Assembly (NCBI GenBank): GCA_018334055.1
Contig: JAGXSS010000003.1
Span: 1 to 48,196 of the forward strand
From: Peptococcaceae bacterium
Lineage (GTDB): Bacteria > Bacillota > UBA994
DNA length: 48,196 nucleotides
Direction: 5' to 3'
Shown piece after piece: positions 1-6,821 of the stretch. Below the pieces are notes generated by a model. The model was not told where the DNA came from. It worked only from the letters and a program-made list of their open reading frames with translations, and did not search any database. The first letter of the stretch is position 1, and each line of letters opens with the position of its first letter. A program made the translations under genes and the position numbers.

Positions 1-270
1 ACCTCCGGCATTGGCTTCCTTGATGCCCCCGGTCAGAGGACTCTTGCCCCCAAAAGATAGGCGGCCGGAAGAGGGAGCATTGGTCCCCGTGAGTAGCCCG
101 GGGGCGATAACCAACTTGTTAAACTGGCGCAAGGGATGACACTCTGGTGGCACCTCGTCTAGTAGGAGCTGCGAAGTCAGAGCGCGTCCGCCGAGTGGCA
201 GGTACTTCTCCGGCACATCTTCAAACTTTGCCTCTTGGGTCGACATGTTAAGGCGCAACATCTTGGGCAT
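1..270 (-). CDS. Aldehyde ferredoxin oxidoreductase, N-terminal part (cut by window edge)
   Basis: Tungsten/molybdopterin enzymes of this family oxidise aldehydes to acids with ferredoxin as acceptor in the cytoplasm of anaerobes. Only the first 90 codons are present. The translation starts MPKMLRLNMSTQEAKF and contains GRLSFGGKSPLTGGIKEANA near residues 70-89, the conserved N-terminal pterin/domain-1 signature of the AOR family (GR-S-GGKSPLTGGI-EANAGG). The ATG at 270 has AGGAGG at 281-286, about ten bases upstream. The gene is divergent from a MoaD/ThiS-like gene, a common partner of AOR genes. Substrate class (AOR, FOR, GOR, WOR5) cannot be decided from this fragment; the rest of the gene lies beyond base 1. 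Confidence 0.9.
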   Translation of the reverse strand, partial: MPKMLRLNMSTQEAKFEDVPEKYLPLGGRALTSQLLLDEVPPECHPLRQFNKLVIAPGLLTGTNAPSSGRLSFGGKSPLTGGIKEANAGG

Positions 271-375
271 CAGTCACAACCTCCTCGTATTTTTTGTTTC
301 ATCCACCTTATACTATTCTATGAGATGCAAGATCTTCCTTCAAAGAAAGACTTAAATATTCACAATATACGCAAT

Positions 376-403
376 AAAAAAAGAAGGAGGAAAAACTACC
401 TCC
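376..403 (-). terminator. Possible weak hairpin plus T-run in the AOR leader
   Basis: Read on the minus strand, a 5-bp stem (GGAGG at 399-403 paired with CCTCC at 386-390, 8-base loop) is followed directly by TTCTTTTTTT. It lies about 105 bases upstream of the AOR start and no minus-strand gene ends just before it, so if real it would act as an attenuator or stop antisense transcription. The stem is short; chance is possible. Confidence 0.25.
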
Positions 404-460
404 CCAGAGAACTTTAGGATGGAGAAACATAAGAGGCTGCCAAAAGATAGGGGTGCGAGA

Positions 461-739
461 ATGGGGACCATCGAGCTAAGGTATTTTTCTACTCTGCAAG
501 AAGTGATGAGCGAGCGCGGCTTCGCCTACCCCGCAATCTACGAGGTCGGCCAGGGCATGACTATCAGTGCATTGCTCGCTGACCTCAACCTCGGCGCTAC
601 AGAGGTCGAGGCCGTCATGCAAAACGGCAAGGTACAGGGTTTGGACACCCATATAATGCCAGGGGACCGAGTGGCCCTCGTGCCCCCCGGGACCCCCGGC
701 CCCTATCGCGTTATGCTCGGCATAAAAGGCCGAGCATAG
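461..739 (+). CDS. MoaD/ThiS-family (ubiquitin-like) protein, 92 aa
   Basis: Beta-grasp sulfur-carrier-like protein of the MoaD/ThiS family, normally involved in pterin cofactor sulfur insertion. The start MGTIELRYFSTLQEVM (ATG 461) follows AGGGG at 449-453; an in-frame upstream ATG at 419 has no usable ribosome binding site. The core ends MPGDRVALVPPGTPGPYRVM, where 'GDRVAL-PP' is the typical end of the fold. MoaD and ThiS proteins that act as sulfur carriers end in Gly-Gly; this one instead ends GIKGRA, so thiocarboxylate formation at the C terminus is not supported. The divergent AOR gene suggests a role around the tungsten/molybdenum pterin enzyme, but that is inference. Confidence 0.75.
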   Translation: MGTIELRYFSTLQEVMSERGFAYPAIYEVGQGMTISALLADLNLGATEVEAVMQNGKVQGLDTHIMPGDRVALVPPGTPGPYRVMLGIKGRA

Positions 740-742
740 GTC

Positions 743-807
743 TGTCCTGAAGGGACGGAGGAGCGCGACATGTCCTGATGTCCTGAAGGGACGGAGGAAC
801 GCGACAT
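743..807. repeat. Tandem REP-like left ends (29 bp x 2)
   Basis: Two head-to-tail copies at 743-771 and 779-807 begin TGTCCTGAAGGGACGGAGGA and end CGCGACAT, separated by 7 bases. The second copy pairs perfectly with the right-end repeat at 1604-1624. They lie between the MoaD-like stop and the transposase start, so they also form the transposase leader. Confidence 0.85.
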
Positions 808-846
808 CCATGATTAACATGCTAAGATTAGGAGGGGCGCAATAGC

Positions 847-1605
847 ATGCCACGCACTGCAAGACTTAGAAGTGTTTCGGGGGTCTATCATGTCATGACC
901 AGAGGGATTAACAAACAAGACATTTTCCTAGACAAGGATGACCGGTTCAGGTATCTCAAGACTTTGGCATCTGTGAAAGAAAAAACAGGCATTAGGGTCT
1001 ACGCCTACTGCCTGATGTCTAATCATGTTCACTTGCTATTGTCCGAGGGGCAAGAGAAAGTGGGCGATGTGATGAAGAGGATGGGCTCGTCATACGCTCT
1101 CTGGTACAACCACAAGTACGAGCGCTTAGGCTATCTTTTTCAAGACAGATTTCGTAGTGAGCCCGTGGAAATGCAGGCAGACCTCATGGCCGTGGTGCGC
1201 TATATCCATCAAAACCCGGTAGTGGCCGGACTTGCCTCCGACTGCTCACACTATGTCTGGAGCAGTTTTCTGGCCTATGCCTCAGGCAAAGAGCATGAGC
1301 CTGGCCTAACTGATACGGCACATGTCCTTGATGTCTTTAGCGGTATGGATCAGTTTATTACATCACATAGAAAGCCATGTGAGCGGCCCTTTGTCGAAGC
1401 AAATTATCAGAGTCGCGCTACCCCTAGGCAGATTCTGGCGGTGGCCAATCGCATACTGCGGGATCGCCCTCTGGAGTCTCTCAAGACCATGGGCGCAGAG
1501 GATCGCAACCGCTTTCTCCGTGAGTTGAAGGCGGTGCCGGGGACGAGCTATGCCCAAATTGCCTCTTTGGTGGGACTAAGTAAGAAAATGGTGGAGAGAG
1601 CCTGA
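847..1605 (+). CDS. REP-associated tyrosine transposase (Y1_Tnp/RAYT family)
   Basis: Single-strand-specific HUH transposase of the IS200/IS605-like Y1 superfamily, domesticated type that mobilises REP palindromes. The N terminus RTARLRSVSGVYHVMTRG is typical. The HUH pair is H60-V-H62 (MSNHVHLLL) and the catalytic tyrosine is most likely Y119 in VVRYIHQNPV. The remaining C-terminal half ends in a helix-turn-helix-like segment (YAQIASLVGLSKKMVERA). Length 252 aa is normal and no frame break is visible, so it could be active. The ATG at 847 is preceded by AGGAGGGG (830-837). It sits between matching inverted repeats and directly abuts csoR on the opposite strand. Confidence 0.9.
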   Translation: MPRTARLRSVSGVYHVMTRGINKQDIFLDKDDRFRYLKTLASVKEKTGIRVYAYCLMSNHVHLLLSEGQEKVGDVMKRMGSSYALWYNHKYERLGYLFQDRFRSEPVEMQADLMAVVRYIHQNPVVAGLASDCSHYVWSSFLAYASGKEHEPGLTDTAHVLDVFSGMDQFITSHRKPCERPFVEANYQSRATPRQILAVANRILRDRPLESLKTMGAEDRNRFLRELKAVPGTSYAQIASLVGLSKKMVERA

Positions 1606-1624
1606 TGTCGCGTTCCTCCGTCCC
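1604..1624 (-). repeat. Right inverted end of the RAYT element
   Basis: 21-bp perfect reverse complement of 788-808. It overlaps the last two bases of the transposase stop codon and ends two bases beyond the csoR stop codon, so it could also form part of the csoR transcript 3' end. Confidence 0.85.
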
Positions 1625-1625
1625 G

Positions 1626-1916
1626 TTACGACAGTTTCCCCAGGTACTTCTTGGCGTGGGTTATAGCTTCGTCTGTGCTCACACCCTGCTCGACGGCTTG
1701 GCGAATGGCACTCTCTAAGAGACAGGCGACCATGTTCAAGCCGACCTGCTCCACGGCGGCTTTTAAGGCAGCGACTTGGGTGACGATGTCCTCGCAGCTT
1801 CTCTTTTCATCGAGCATGCGCTGTATGCCTCGCGCCTGCCCTTCGATGCGGCGCAGGCGACTCTGTAAGTCAGGCGTCGCCTTTTCTAAGGTCTCGGGGT
1901 AAACGGTGTCCTTCAT
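1626..1916 (-). CDS. CsoR/RcnR-family (DUF156) transcriptional repressor
   Basis: All-helical DNA-binding sensor of the CsoR family, whose members sense Cu(I), Ni, formaldehyde or persulfide. The N-terminal part carries the family signature RLRRIEGQARGIQRML and then RSCEDIVTQVAALKAA. Numbering from the ATG at 1916 (GGAGG eight bases upstream), the first ligand Cys is C41, but the positions that are His and Cys in copper-sensing CsoR (25 and 29 residues later) are Leu66 and Ala70; the only other Cys is C65. It also differs from CstR, which keeps the second Cys. A Cu(I) role is therefore doubtful and a dithiol/persulfide or other ligand is possible. It is the last gene of a run with the NapH/FNR fusion (15-30 base gap) and thioredoxin; a CsoR-type palindrome lies in that run's promoter. 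Confidence 0.85.
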   Translation of the reverse strand: MKDTVYPETLEKATPDLQSRLRRIEGQARGIQRMLDEKRSCEDIVTQVAALKAAVEQVGLNMVACLLESAIRQAVEQGVSTDEAITHAKKYLGKLS

Positions 1917-1946
1917 TCTCTTTACCTCCACAATGGCTGATAATTA

Positions 1947-3401
1947 CTAGGCGCTTTCGGCGAATATAGCCTTACCCGACACTCCCTGCGAAGTGAGTTT
2001 CTTGGTGACTGCTTCAACCATGGGCTTTGAGCCACATACATAGACCGAATACCCACGCCAATCTAAGCCCGAAAGCGCATCGGTGACAAATCCTTTTTGG
2101 CCTATATACTGACCGCTTGGGTTCGCTACCACCTTGACATATTCAAATTGCGAAAATTCCTGTGCTAGAGCGCTGAAAACATCATCATAGAGTATTTCTC
2201 CCGGCGTATTGACACCATAGATGAGTTTAAATGCCTTCTTTTTTTGTACGAGAGCTTCAGCGATGGGCACAAAGGGAGTGATGCCAATTCCTCCGGCAAC
2301 GAGCAGAATTTTATCTGCCTTTTCGTCAATGAGCAGGGCGTTGCCAAGCGGTCCTTCGAGGTTGACATCTTGCCCTACCTTGAAATTATCAAATATAATC
2401 TCTGTGCCGTAACCTCCCGGGACGCGTTTCACTGTAAGGCGAACCTCTCGGTCGCTCCCCCTGCCGGTAATTGAGTAAGCGCGAAATATCTCCGGACTAT
2501 TTTCGATTTTGATCAAAAAATACTGCCCGGGAAGGTAGCTTACTTTTGGTGGCATTATAAATTCCAGCGTAAACTCACGCACATCGTCGGCAAGGGCGAC
2601 TATCCCCTTGATACGGGCCTTGATGGCTTGTCTAGTGTCGTAACCGCGCCGGTCGGTGGCCGCGCCGCGGGCGAAAGCCTGAGACTCCGTTTCGAGAGTG
2701 AGAATTTTCGCCGGACAGTTCTCGATACAAGTGAGGCACCTGATGCAAGCAAGATCATCAAATTGATTTTTGTCCGAAAAATTCGTATAGGGCACCCTCT
2801 GCATGGGGCAGGTACGAGCGCATTTGGCGCATTTATGGCATTTTTCAATGGCAGAGACGGTAATCTTTTGGTCGTGTTTTTTCGTCAGCCCTAATTTCTT
2901 GCCCAGACTATACATAAACATCTGCATTATGCCCATCGGACAGAATTGACACCAAGTGCGCGGCGTAACAATAAGACCGAGGATGCCGCCGGCCACTGTA
3001 ACCATCAGGTAACTATTCACAAAAACAAAGCCCAGCCTATCCCAAAAGGGCAGCGTCCCCCATAGGGCCGAGACGAGGATGATCCTGCTAAGCATGTTGT
3101 ACATAAACCAAGTTAAGACAATGCCCTGCGTAACCTTAGACTTGAGAAAACTAGGTATTTTGGCATTGCGACTAAAGGGCAAAAGCAACCGGTCAAAGAG
3201 ACTGCCATGGGCACAAAAAGTGCCGCACCAGTAGCGCCCCTTAAAAAGTGAAATTGCGGTCAGAGAGAAAATTACTCCGAGGACGAGCAGGCCGAGCCTA
3301 GGGAACCATAATCCGCCGAAAGCTACAGTGAGGGTAAAAATCCAAGCATAACGACGAATTGCTGTAAACGCGCGGTTGGTTTTCATGTAAAATCTTTTCA
3401 T
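1947..3401 (-). CDS. Membrane 4Fe-4S protein fused to FNR-type flavin reductase
   Basis: Two-part electron transfer protein of 484 aa. Residues about 15-165 hold membrane segments and two CxxC-type motifs, CGTFCAHG (59-66) and CQFCPMG (151-157), as in NapH/polyferredoxin (quinol-side) proteins. Two bacterial-ferredoxin clusters follow: C188/C191/C194/C198 and C219/C222/C225/C229. From about residue 260 comes a ferredoxin-NAD(P) reductase module: flavin-binding RAYSITG (307-313), then LLVAGGIGITPF and a C-terminal YVCGSKPMV nucleotide motif. It could pass electrons between NAD(P)H, iron-sulfur carriers and a membrane or soluble acceptor. The ATG at 3401 has AGGAGG at 3407-3412. It lies between thioredoxin and csoR in one transcription unit. 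Exact donor and acceptor are unknown. Confidence 0.85.
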   Translation of the reverse strand: MKRFYMKTNRAFTAIRRYAWIFTLTVAFGGLWFPRLGLLVLGVIFSLTAISLFKGRYWCGTFCAHGSLFDRLLLPFSRNAKIPSFLKSKVTQGIVLTWFMYNMLSRIILVSALWGTLPFWDRLGFVFVNSYLMVTVAGGILGLIVTPRTWCQFCPMGIMQMFMYSLGKKLGLTKKHDQKITVSAIEKCHKCAKCARTCPMQRVPYTNFSDKNQFDDLACIRCLTCIENCPAKILTLETESQAFARGAATDRRGYDTRQAIKARIKGIVALADDVREFTLEFIMPPKVSYLPGQYFLIKIENSPEIFRAYSITGRGSDREVRLTVKRVPGGYGTEIIFDNFKVGQDVNLEGPLGNALLIDEKADKILLVAGGIGITPFVPIAEALVQKKKAFKLIYGVNTPGEILYDDVFSALAQEFSQFEYVKVVANPSGQYIGQKGFVTDALSGLDWRGYSVYVCGSKPMVEAVTKKLTSQGVSGKAIFAESA

Positions 3402-3436
3402 GCTAGCCTCCTAAATTATCCATTTGACCGCGCAAA

Positions 3437-3760
3437 TTACTTTCTGGCGAGAACTTGGTCAACGAGGTCCTTGAGTGCTTTTTCGGACAACACCCCCGTT
3501 ACTCGCTCTACCTCCTTGCCACCACGGAAAAACAGCATGGTGGGTATGCTCATAATGTTGTATTGGCCTGCAGTTTGCTGATTTTCGTCGACATTGAGCT
3601 TGGCAAACTTGATCTTATGTCCGTACTCCCTGTCTACCCGGTCGACAATGGGGCCGAGCATGCGGCAAGGCATGCACCAAGGCGCCCAAAAATCTACCAG
3701 AACAACCTCTGACGCATCCAAAATCTCTCTCTTGAAATTGCTGTCTGTTGCTTTTAGCAA
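3437..3760 (-). CDS. trxA: Thioredoxin with CMPC active site
   Basis: Small cytoplasmic disulfide reductase, 107 aa, the standard thioredoxin length. The active site is DFWAPWCMPCRMLGP with C29 and C32; the usual second residue Gly is replaced by Met (CMPC instead of CGPC), which may shift redox potential or partner choice. The cis-Pro loop SIPTML and the C-terminal GGKEVERVTGV are present. The start is TTG at 3760 with GGAGGAG about seven bases upstream. It is the first gene of the unit trx, NapH/FNR fusion, csoR and is divergent from a thioredoxin-reductase-like flavoprotein, which is likely its partner. Confidence 0.92.
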   Translation of the reverse strand: MLKATDSNFKREILDASEVVLVDFWAPWCMPCRMLGPIVDRVDREYGHKIKFAKLNVDENQQTAGQYNIMSIPTMLFFRGGKEVERVTGVLSEKALKDLVDQVLARK

Positions 3761-3792
3761 GTAAAACTCCTCCTCCGCTTCGGTTGACTACC

Positions 3793-3808
3793 ATACCCCG
3801 TAGGGTAT
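3793..3808. promoter_or_regulatory. CsoR-type operator palindrome
   Basis: ATACCCCGTAGGGTAT is a palindrome (6-bp arms, centre CGTA); on the minus strand it reads ATACCCTACGGGGTAT, very close to the known Bacillus CsoR box core TACCCTACGGGGGTA. It lies immediately downstream of the predicted start point of the thioredoxin-csoR transcript, between two divergent genes, consistent with autoregulated repression. Binding by the local CsoR homologue is inference. Confidence 0.75.
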
Positions 3809-3815
3809 AAAATAT

Positions 3816-3844
3816 ATTCTAGATTGACAAGTGCGCTTTGTCAA
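3816..3844 (-). promoter_or_regulatory. Sigma-A promoter of the trx/NapH-FNR/csoR unit
   Basis: On the minus strand TTGACA (3844-3839), a 17-base spacer, then TAGAAT (3821-3816). The start point would fall near 3809, right at the CsoR-type palindrome. The -35 region is part of an inverted repeat TTGACAA-N7-TTGTCAA (3824-3844), so a TTGACA also faces the divergent gene, although that side has only a weak -10. Confidence 0.75.
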
Positions 3845-3870
3845 GCGCTAATACCTAGGGAGGTATCGTT

Positions 3871-4722
3871 ATGGAATTAGATGTCGCCATCATTGGGTGC
3901 GGGCCGGCAGGCCTATCGGCCGCCATCAATGCTAAAATCCGCAAAAAGACGGTCAAAGTCTTTGGCACAGAGGTGTGTAGTGCCAAACTGGAGAGCGCAC
4001 CCTGGGTAGAAAACTACCTTGGGATGCAAACCACGGGCACGGAGCTCGGGGCGATGTACTTGCGCCATTTCACGGACATGGGTCTTAAAATTCACCGCAC
4101 GCGTGTAGACACCATCGTCTCAACCGGGACCGGCTTCATGGTGGCCGCCAAAGGGGAAATTTACGAGGCGCGTACCGTTATTTTGGCTACCGGTATTTCT
4201 CAGACCACATACTTGCCAGGTGAACGTGACTTCGTGGGACGTGGCATTAGCTACTGCGGGACCTGCGACGGCCCACTCTACAAAGGGAAGGCGGTAGCGG
4301 TCATCGGTTACACCGCGGAAGCCGTTGAAGAAGCAAAGTTCTTAGCCACTATCGCCTCCTTGGTCTACTATATTCCGCAGGGGACGGACATGACCGGCCC
4401 ACACCCAAATATCGAAGTAGTACACGGCCGACCAATCGGCATTTTGGGCGAAGGCTCATTAACCCGTCTCGCCTTGCGGGACAAGGAACTCCGCGTGGAC
4501 GGGGTCTTCATTTTCCGCGAGACCACCCCGGTGGAACAGATCCTCGCCGACTTGGAGTTGTCTCAAGGAGCGGTACACGTGGACAGGCAGATGGCGACCA
4601 ATATCCCGGGTGTTTTTGCCGCAGGTGATTGCACAGGTCGGCCATTCCAACTTGCCAAGGCTGTGGGCGAAGGGGCCGTGGCAGGGTTAAGTGCCGCAGC
4701 CTATCTCGATAAAAGGTCCTAA
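3871..4722 (+). CDS. Thioredoxin-reductase-like flavoprotein without clear NADPH motifs
   Basis: FAD-dependent pyridine-nucleotide-disulfide family protein of 283 aa. FAD binding is shown by GCGPAGLSAA (9-18) and the C-terminal FAAGDCTGRPFQLAKAVGEG. The redox pair is CGTC (C129, C132), followed by DGPLYKGK as in thioredoxin reductases. In NADPH-using TrxR the next motif is GGGxSA-EEA and later HRRxxxR; here the first is degraded to IGYTAEAVEEA (145-155) and the second is replaced by VYYIPQG. The ferredoxin-dependent flavin thioredoxin reductases known from clostridia also lack these motifs, so a ferredoxin-type donor is a reasonable inference. ATG 3871 follows AGGGAGG (3857-3863). It is divergent from trxA and shares the CsoR-operator region. 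Confidence 0.85.
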   Translation: MELDVAIIGCGPAGLSAAINAKIRKKTVKVFGTEVCSAKLESAPWVENYLGMQTTGTELGAMYLRHFTDMGLKIHRTRVDTIVSTGTGFMVAAKGEIYEARTVILATGISQTTYLPGERDFVGRGISYCGTCDGPLYKGKAVAVIGYTAEAVEEAKFLATIASLVYYIPQGTDMTGPHPNIEVVHGRPIGILGEGSLTRLALRDKELRVDGVFIFRETTPVEQILADLELSQGAVHVDRQMATNIPGVFAAGDCTGRPFQLAKAVGEGAVAGLSAAAYLDKRS

Positions 4723-4724
4723 CT

Positions 4725-6146
4725 TCACTCGTCATCCTCACCCTTGATGACCGCCAAAGGTTTAAAGCGAGCGACTAAACGCGTCATGCCGAGCTCGGCC
4801 AACACGCCCGTGACCTCATCAATATCCTTGTAGGCTGCGGGCGCTTCATCAACCACCGCCTTTAGATTGCGGGCGTTCACGAGGACTGCGCCTAGATTGT
4901 CTCTTAACTCCGCTTCGCTGATCTTTCGCCGCGCTTCGCTGCGCGACATCTTTCTACCGGCCCCATGGTTGACCGAGAAGAAAGTTTCGTCTAAGAGTGG
5001 CGTCCCCACTACTACATACGAGCCTCGAGCCATGTCTCCCGGCAGCAAGGCAGGATGGCCCGTGCTTTGGTATTGCAGCGGATTTTGAGGGTGCCCCGGA
5101 GGAAGGGCACGGGTGGCTCCCTTTCTATGCACAAGAACCTTTTGCCCGAAATGCATCTCGAATTTGGCAATATTATGAGCAACGTCATACACTTGCCTGA
5201 CCTCATTAGACTTTGTTCCTATTACCTCAGAGAGCGCCTCACGCGCCGCATGCGCCATCAGCTGACGATTGGCGAAGGCATAGTTGACAGCACAACTCAT
5301 AGCCGCCAAGTACCGCTCCCCCTCAGGCGATTTAATGGGCACAGCAGCTAGGCCTTTGCTCGGCAGGCGCAAACCATAGCGCGGAGCAGCTTCAAGCATC
5401 AGCCGTGAAAAATCCGTGCAAGTCTGATGCCCCAGTCCGCGACTGCCGCTATGAATAAGAATGACCAAGGCTCCTCCTCTTAAAGAAAAGGTCTTTGCCA
5501 CCTCTTCATCCATAATTTGCGACACCGCACAAAACTCGATAAAGTGGTTGCCGCCGCCTAGGGTGCCGAGTTGTTCGGCGCGTTTGTGGGCGGTTTTAGT
5601 GAGCGCTTCGGGGTCCGCGCCCGGCATCTGTCCTTCTTCCTCGGTAACGGCAAGATCAGCCCTCATGCCATAACCCTTATCTACCACCGTTTTCGCACCT
5701 TGCACGAAGATATCCTGCAATGCACTCCCCCGAAATTCGGCATACTGAGTCTTCTTGCCGATTCCGGTGGGGATTCTGCTCTCGAAGGAAAGCATCAGCT
5801 GACGCAAAGCCTTAGTTGACAACGATGCTGCCGGAACATCAGTGGCGAGCAATCTAACCCCACAGTTTATATCCATACCCACGGCCCCTGCCGAAACCAC
5901 TCCAGTGTGTGCCTCGGCGGCAAAGACCCCGCCGATGGGCATGCCAAAACCGCTGTGCATATCCGGCATACCGAGGACATGCTTGAACACCCCCGGCAAA
6001 CAAGCGACGTCCCGGAGCTGCTTCAGGGAGTCGTCGTCCCCTAGTTGCTCGCGCAAAGCATCACTCAAGAACACTCTGCCCTCTACCAGCATATCGCCCT
6101 GCTTCTCTAGACGGTAGCGGTTGGGGCCTACCTTGGTGAGCATCAT
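4725..6146 (-). CDS. rtcB: RtcB RNA-splicing ligase
   Basis: GTP/Mn-dependent ligase that joins RNA 2',3'-cyclic or 3'-phosphate ends to 5'-OH ends, used in RNA repair or tRNA healing. Visible family motifs: GMPDMHSGFGMPIGGVFA, VGMDINCGVRLL (metal-binding Asp and Cys), LGGGNHFIEF, and the guanylylated-His motif SVNHGAGRKMSR near the C-terminal third. The chosen start is ATG 6146 (MMLTKVGPNRYRLEK) behind AGAGGGGG; an in-frame TTG at 6173 lies inside a tandem repeat and has no ribosome site. About 473 aa, typical. It follows rnhA by about 40 bases and is probably cotranscribed; the convergent flavoprotein gene ends 2 bases away. Confidence 0.95.
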   Translation of the reverse strand: MMLTKVGPNRYRLEKQGDMLVEGRVFLSDALREQLGDDDSLKQLRDVACLPGVFKHVLGMPDMHSGFGMPIGGVFAAEAHTGVVSAGAVGMDINCGVRLLATDVPAASLSTKALRQLMLSFESRIPTGIGKKTQYAEFRGSALQDIFVQGAKTVVDKGYGMRADLAVTEEEGQMPGADPEALTKTAHKRAEQLGTLGGGNHFIEFCAVSQIMDEEVAKTFSLRGGALVILIHSGSRGLGHQTCTDFSRLMLEAAPRYGLRLPSKGLAAVPIKSPEGERYLAAMSCAVNYAFANRQLMAHAAREALSEVIGTKSNEVRQVYDVAHNIAKFEMHFGQKVLVHRKGATRALPPGHPQNPLQYQSTGHPALLPGDMARGSYVVVGTPLLDETFFSVNHGAGRKMSRSEARRKISEAELRDNLGAVLVNARNLKAVVDEAPAAYKDIDEVTGVLAELGMTRLVARFKPLAVIKGEDDE

Positions 6147-6159
6147 CTCGCCCCCTCTC

Positions 6160-6193
6160 ATTAGCCTCAGCAATTAGCCTCAGCAATTAGCCT
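6160..6193. repeat. 13-bp tandem repeat at rnhA end
   Basis: ATTAGCCTCAGCA occurs twice in full (6160-6172, 6173-6185) and partly a third time (6186-6193). It includes the rnhA stop codon (6187-6189) and fills the rnhA-rtcB gap up to the rtcB ribosome binding site. Looks like a local slippage duplication. Confidence 0.85.
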
Positions 6194-6639
6194 AAGTTTT
6201 GTTGCCTTTGCTTAGCGATGGCCTCACGGGCGAGGACATCGCAACGTTCGTTCTCCGCCACTCCGGCATGCCCCTTAACCTTAACCCAAGTTACGCGGTG
6301 CGTCCTGGTCAAAAGGAGTAGTTGCTTCCACAGGTCGGAATTCGCCACCGGCTGTTTCGTGCTGTTTAACCAGCCGTTCACCTCCCACCTGGCAAACCAG
6401 TTCTGCAAAAAAGCATTTACCAAGTAGGCACTATCGCTATACAAGGTTACCGCACAGGGCACTTTGAGGGCAGCTAGACCTTCTACGGCCGCTCTAAGTT
6501 CCATGCGCTGATTAGTGGTCATGGTTTCCGCCCCTTGCAACTCTTTGCGTTTATCGCCACTCACCAGCACTGCCCCCCACCCACCGGGGCCGGGATTGCC
6601 GGAACATGCACCATCAGTATAAATAACTACTTCTTTCAC
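6187..6639 (-). CDS. rnhA: Ribonuclease HI
   Basis: Cytoplasmic enzyme that degrades the RNA strand of RNA:DNA hybrids. All catalytic residues are in place, numbered from GTG 6639: D9 in YTDGACSGNPGPGGWG, E47 in TNQRMELRA, D69 in LYSDSAYLV, H124 in VKGHAG and D134 in ERCDVLA. The basic handle region around NWFARWEVNGW is present. GTG 6639 is preferred because GGAGG sits five bases upstream; an ATG four codons earlier (6651) is possible but has no good ribosome site. About 150 aa, normal. It heads a probable rnhA-rtcB pair and is separated from the NYN gene upstream by a strong terminator. Confidence 0.95.
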   Translation of the reverse strand: MKEVVIYTDGACSGNPGPGGWGAVLVSGDKRKELQGAETMTTNQRMELRAAVEGLAALKVPCAVTLYSDSAYLVNAFLQNWFARWEVNGWLNSTKQPVANSDLWKQLLLLTRTHRVTWVKVKGHAGVAENERCDVLAREAIAKQRQQNLG

Positions 6640-6761
6640 AGCTTCCTCCATCTAAGACCCACGCCTTGCCCTTTAGTCTGAGGCATCCTTGGCATGCTTC
6701 TACTGCCATGGAATCTTGTATGTTTCGAGGATATTTTACCACAACGGGAGGGAACCGTTAC

Positions 6762-6798
6762 GAAAAAAAGCCGACCAACTCTCTTTGGTCAGCTTTTC
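6762..6798 (-). terminator. Intrinsic terminator after the NYN-domain gene
   Basis: On the minus strand AAAAGCTGACCAA pairs with TTGGTCGGCTTTT around a short loop and is followed by a T-rich tail. It lies about 25 bases beyond the NYN gene stop and upstream of rnhA. Confidence 0.85.
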
Positions 6799-6821
6799 GT
6801 AGAGTCGAGCTGCGTAGTCGG

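Larger units (their letters stand above)
743..1624 (+). mobile_element. RAYT element: REP-type transposase with flanking inverted repeats
   Basis: A single transposase gene is bracketed by related palindromic ends. Two direct copies of a 29-base sequence lie on the left (743-771 and 779-807, differing at one position, G763/A799). On the right, 1604-1624 is the exact reverse complement of 788-808, a 21-bp perfect inverted repeat. The right end begins inside the transposase stop codon and stops two bases before the csoR stop at 1626. This is the layout expected of a REP/BIME unit with its own tyrosine transposase. Copies elsewhere in the genome cannot be checked from the window. Confidence 0.75.

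Noticed and set aside
235-417. 60-codon plus-strand frame at the left edge
   Set aside because: Overlaps the AOR start and its ribosome site on the other strand; no family features.
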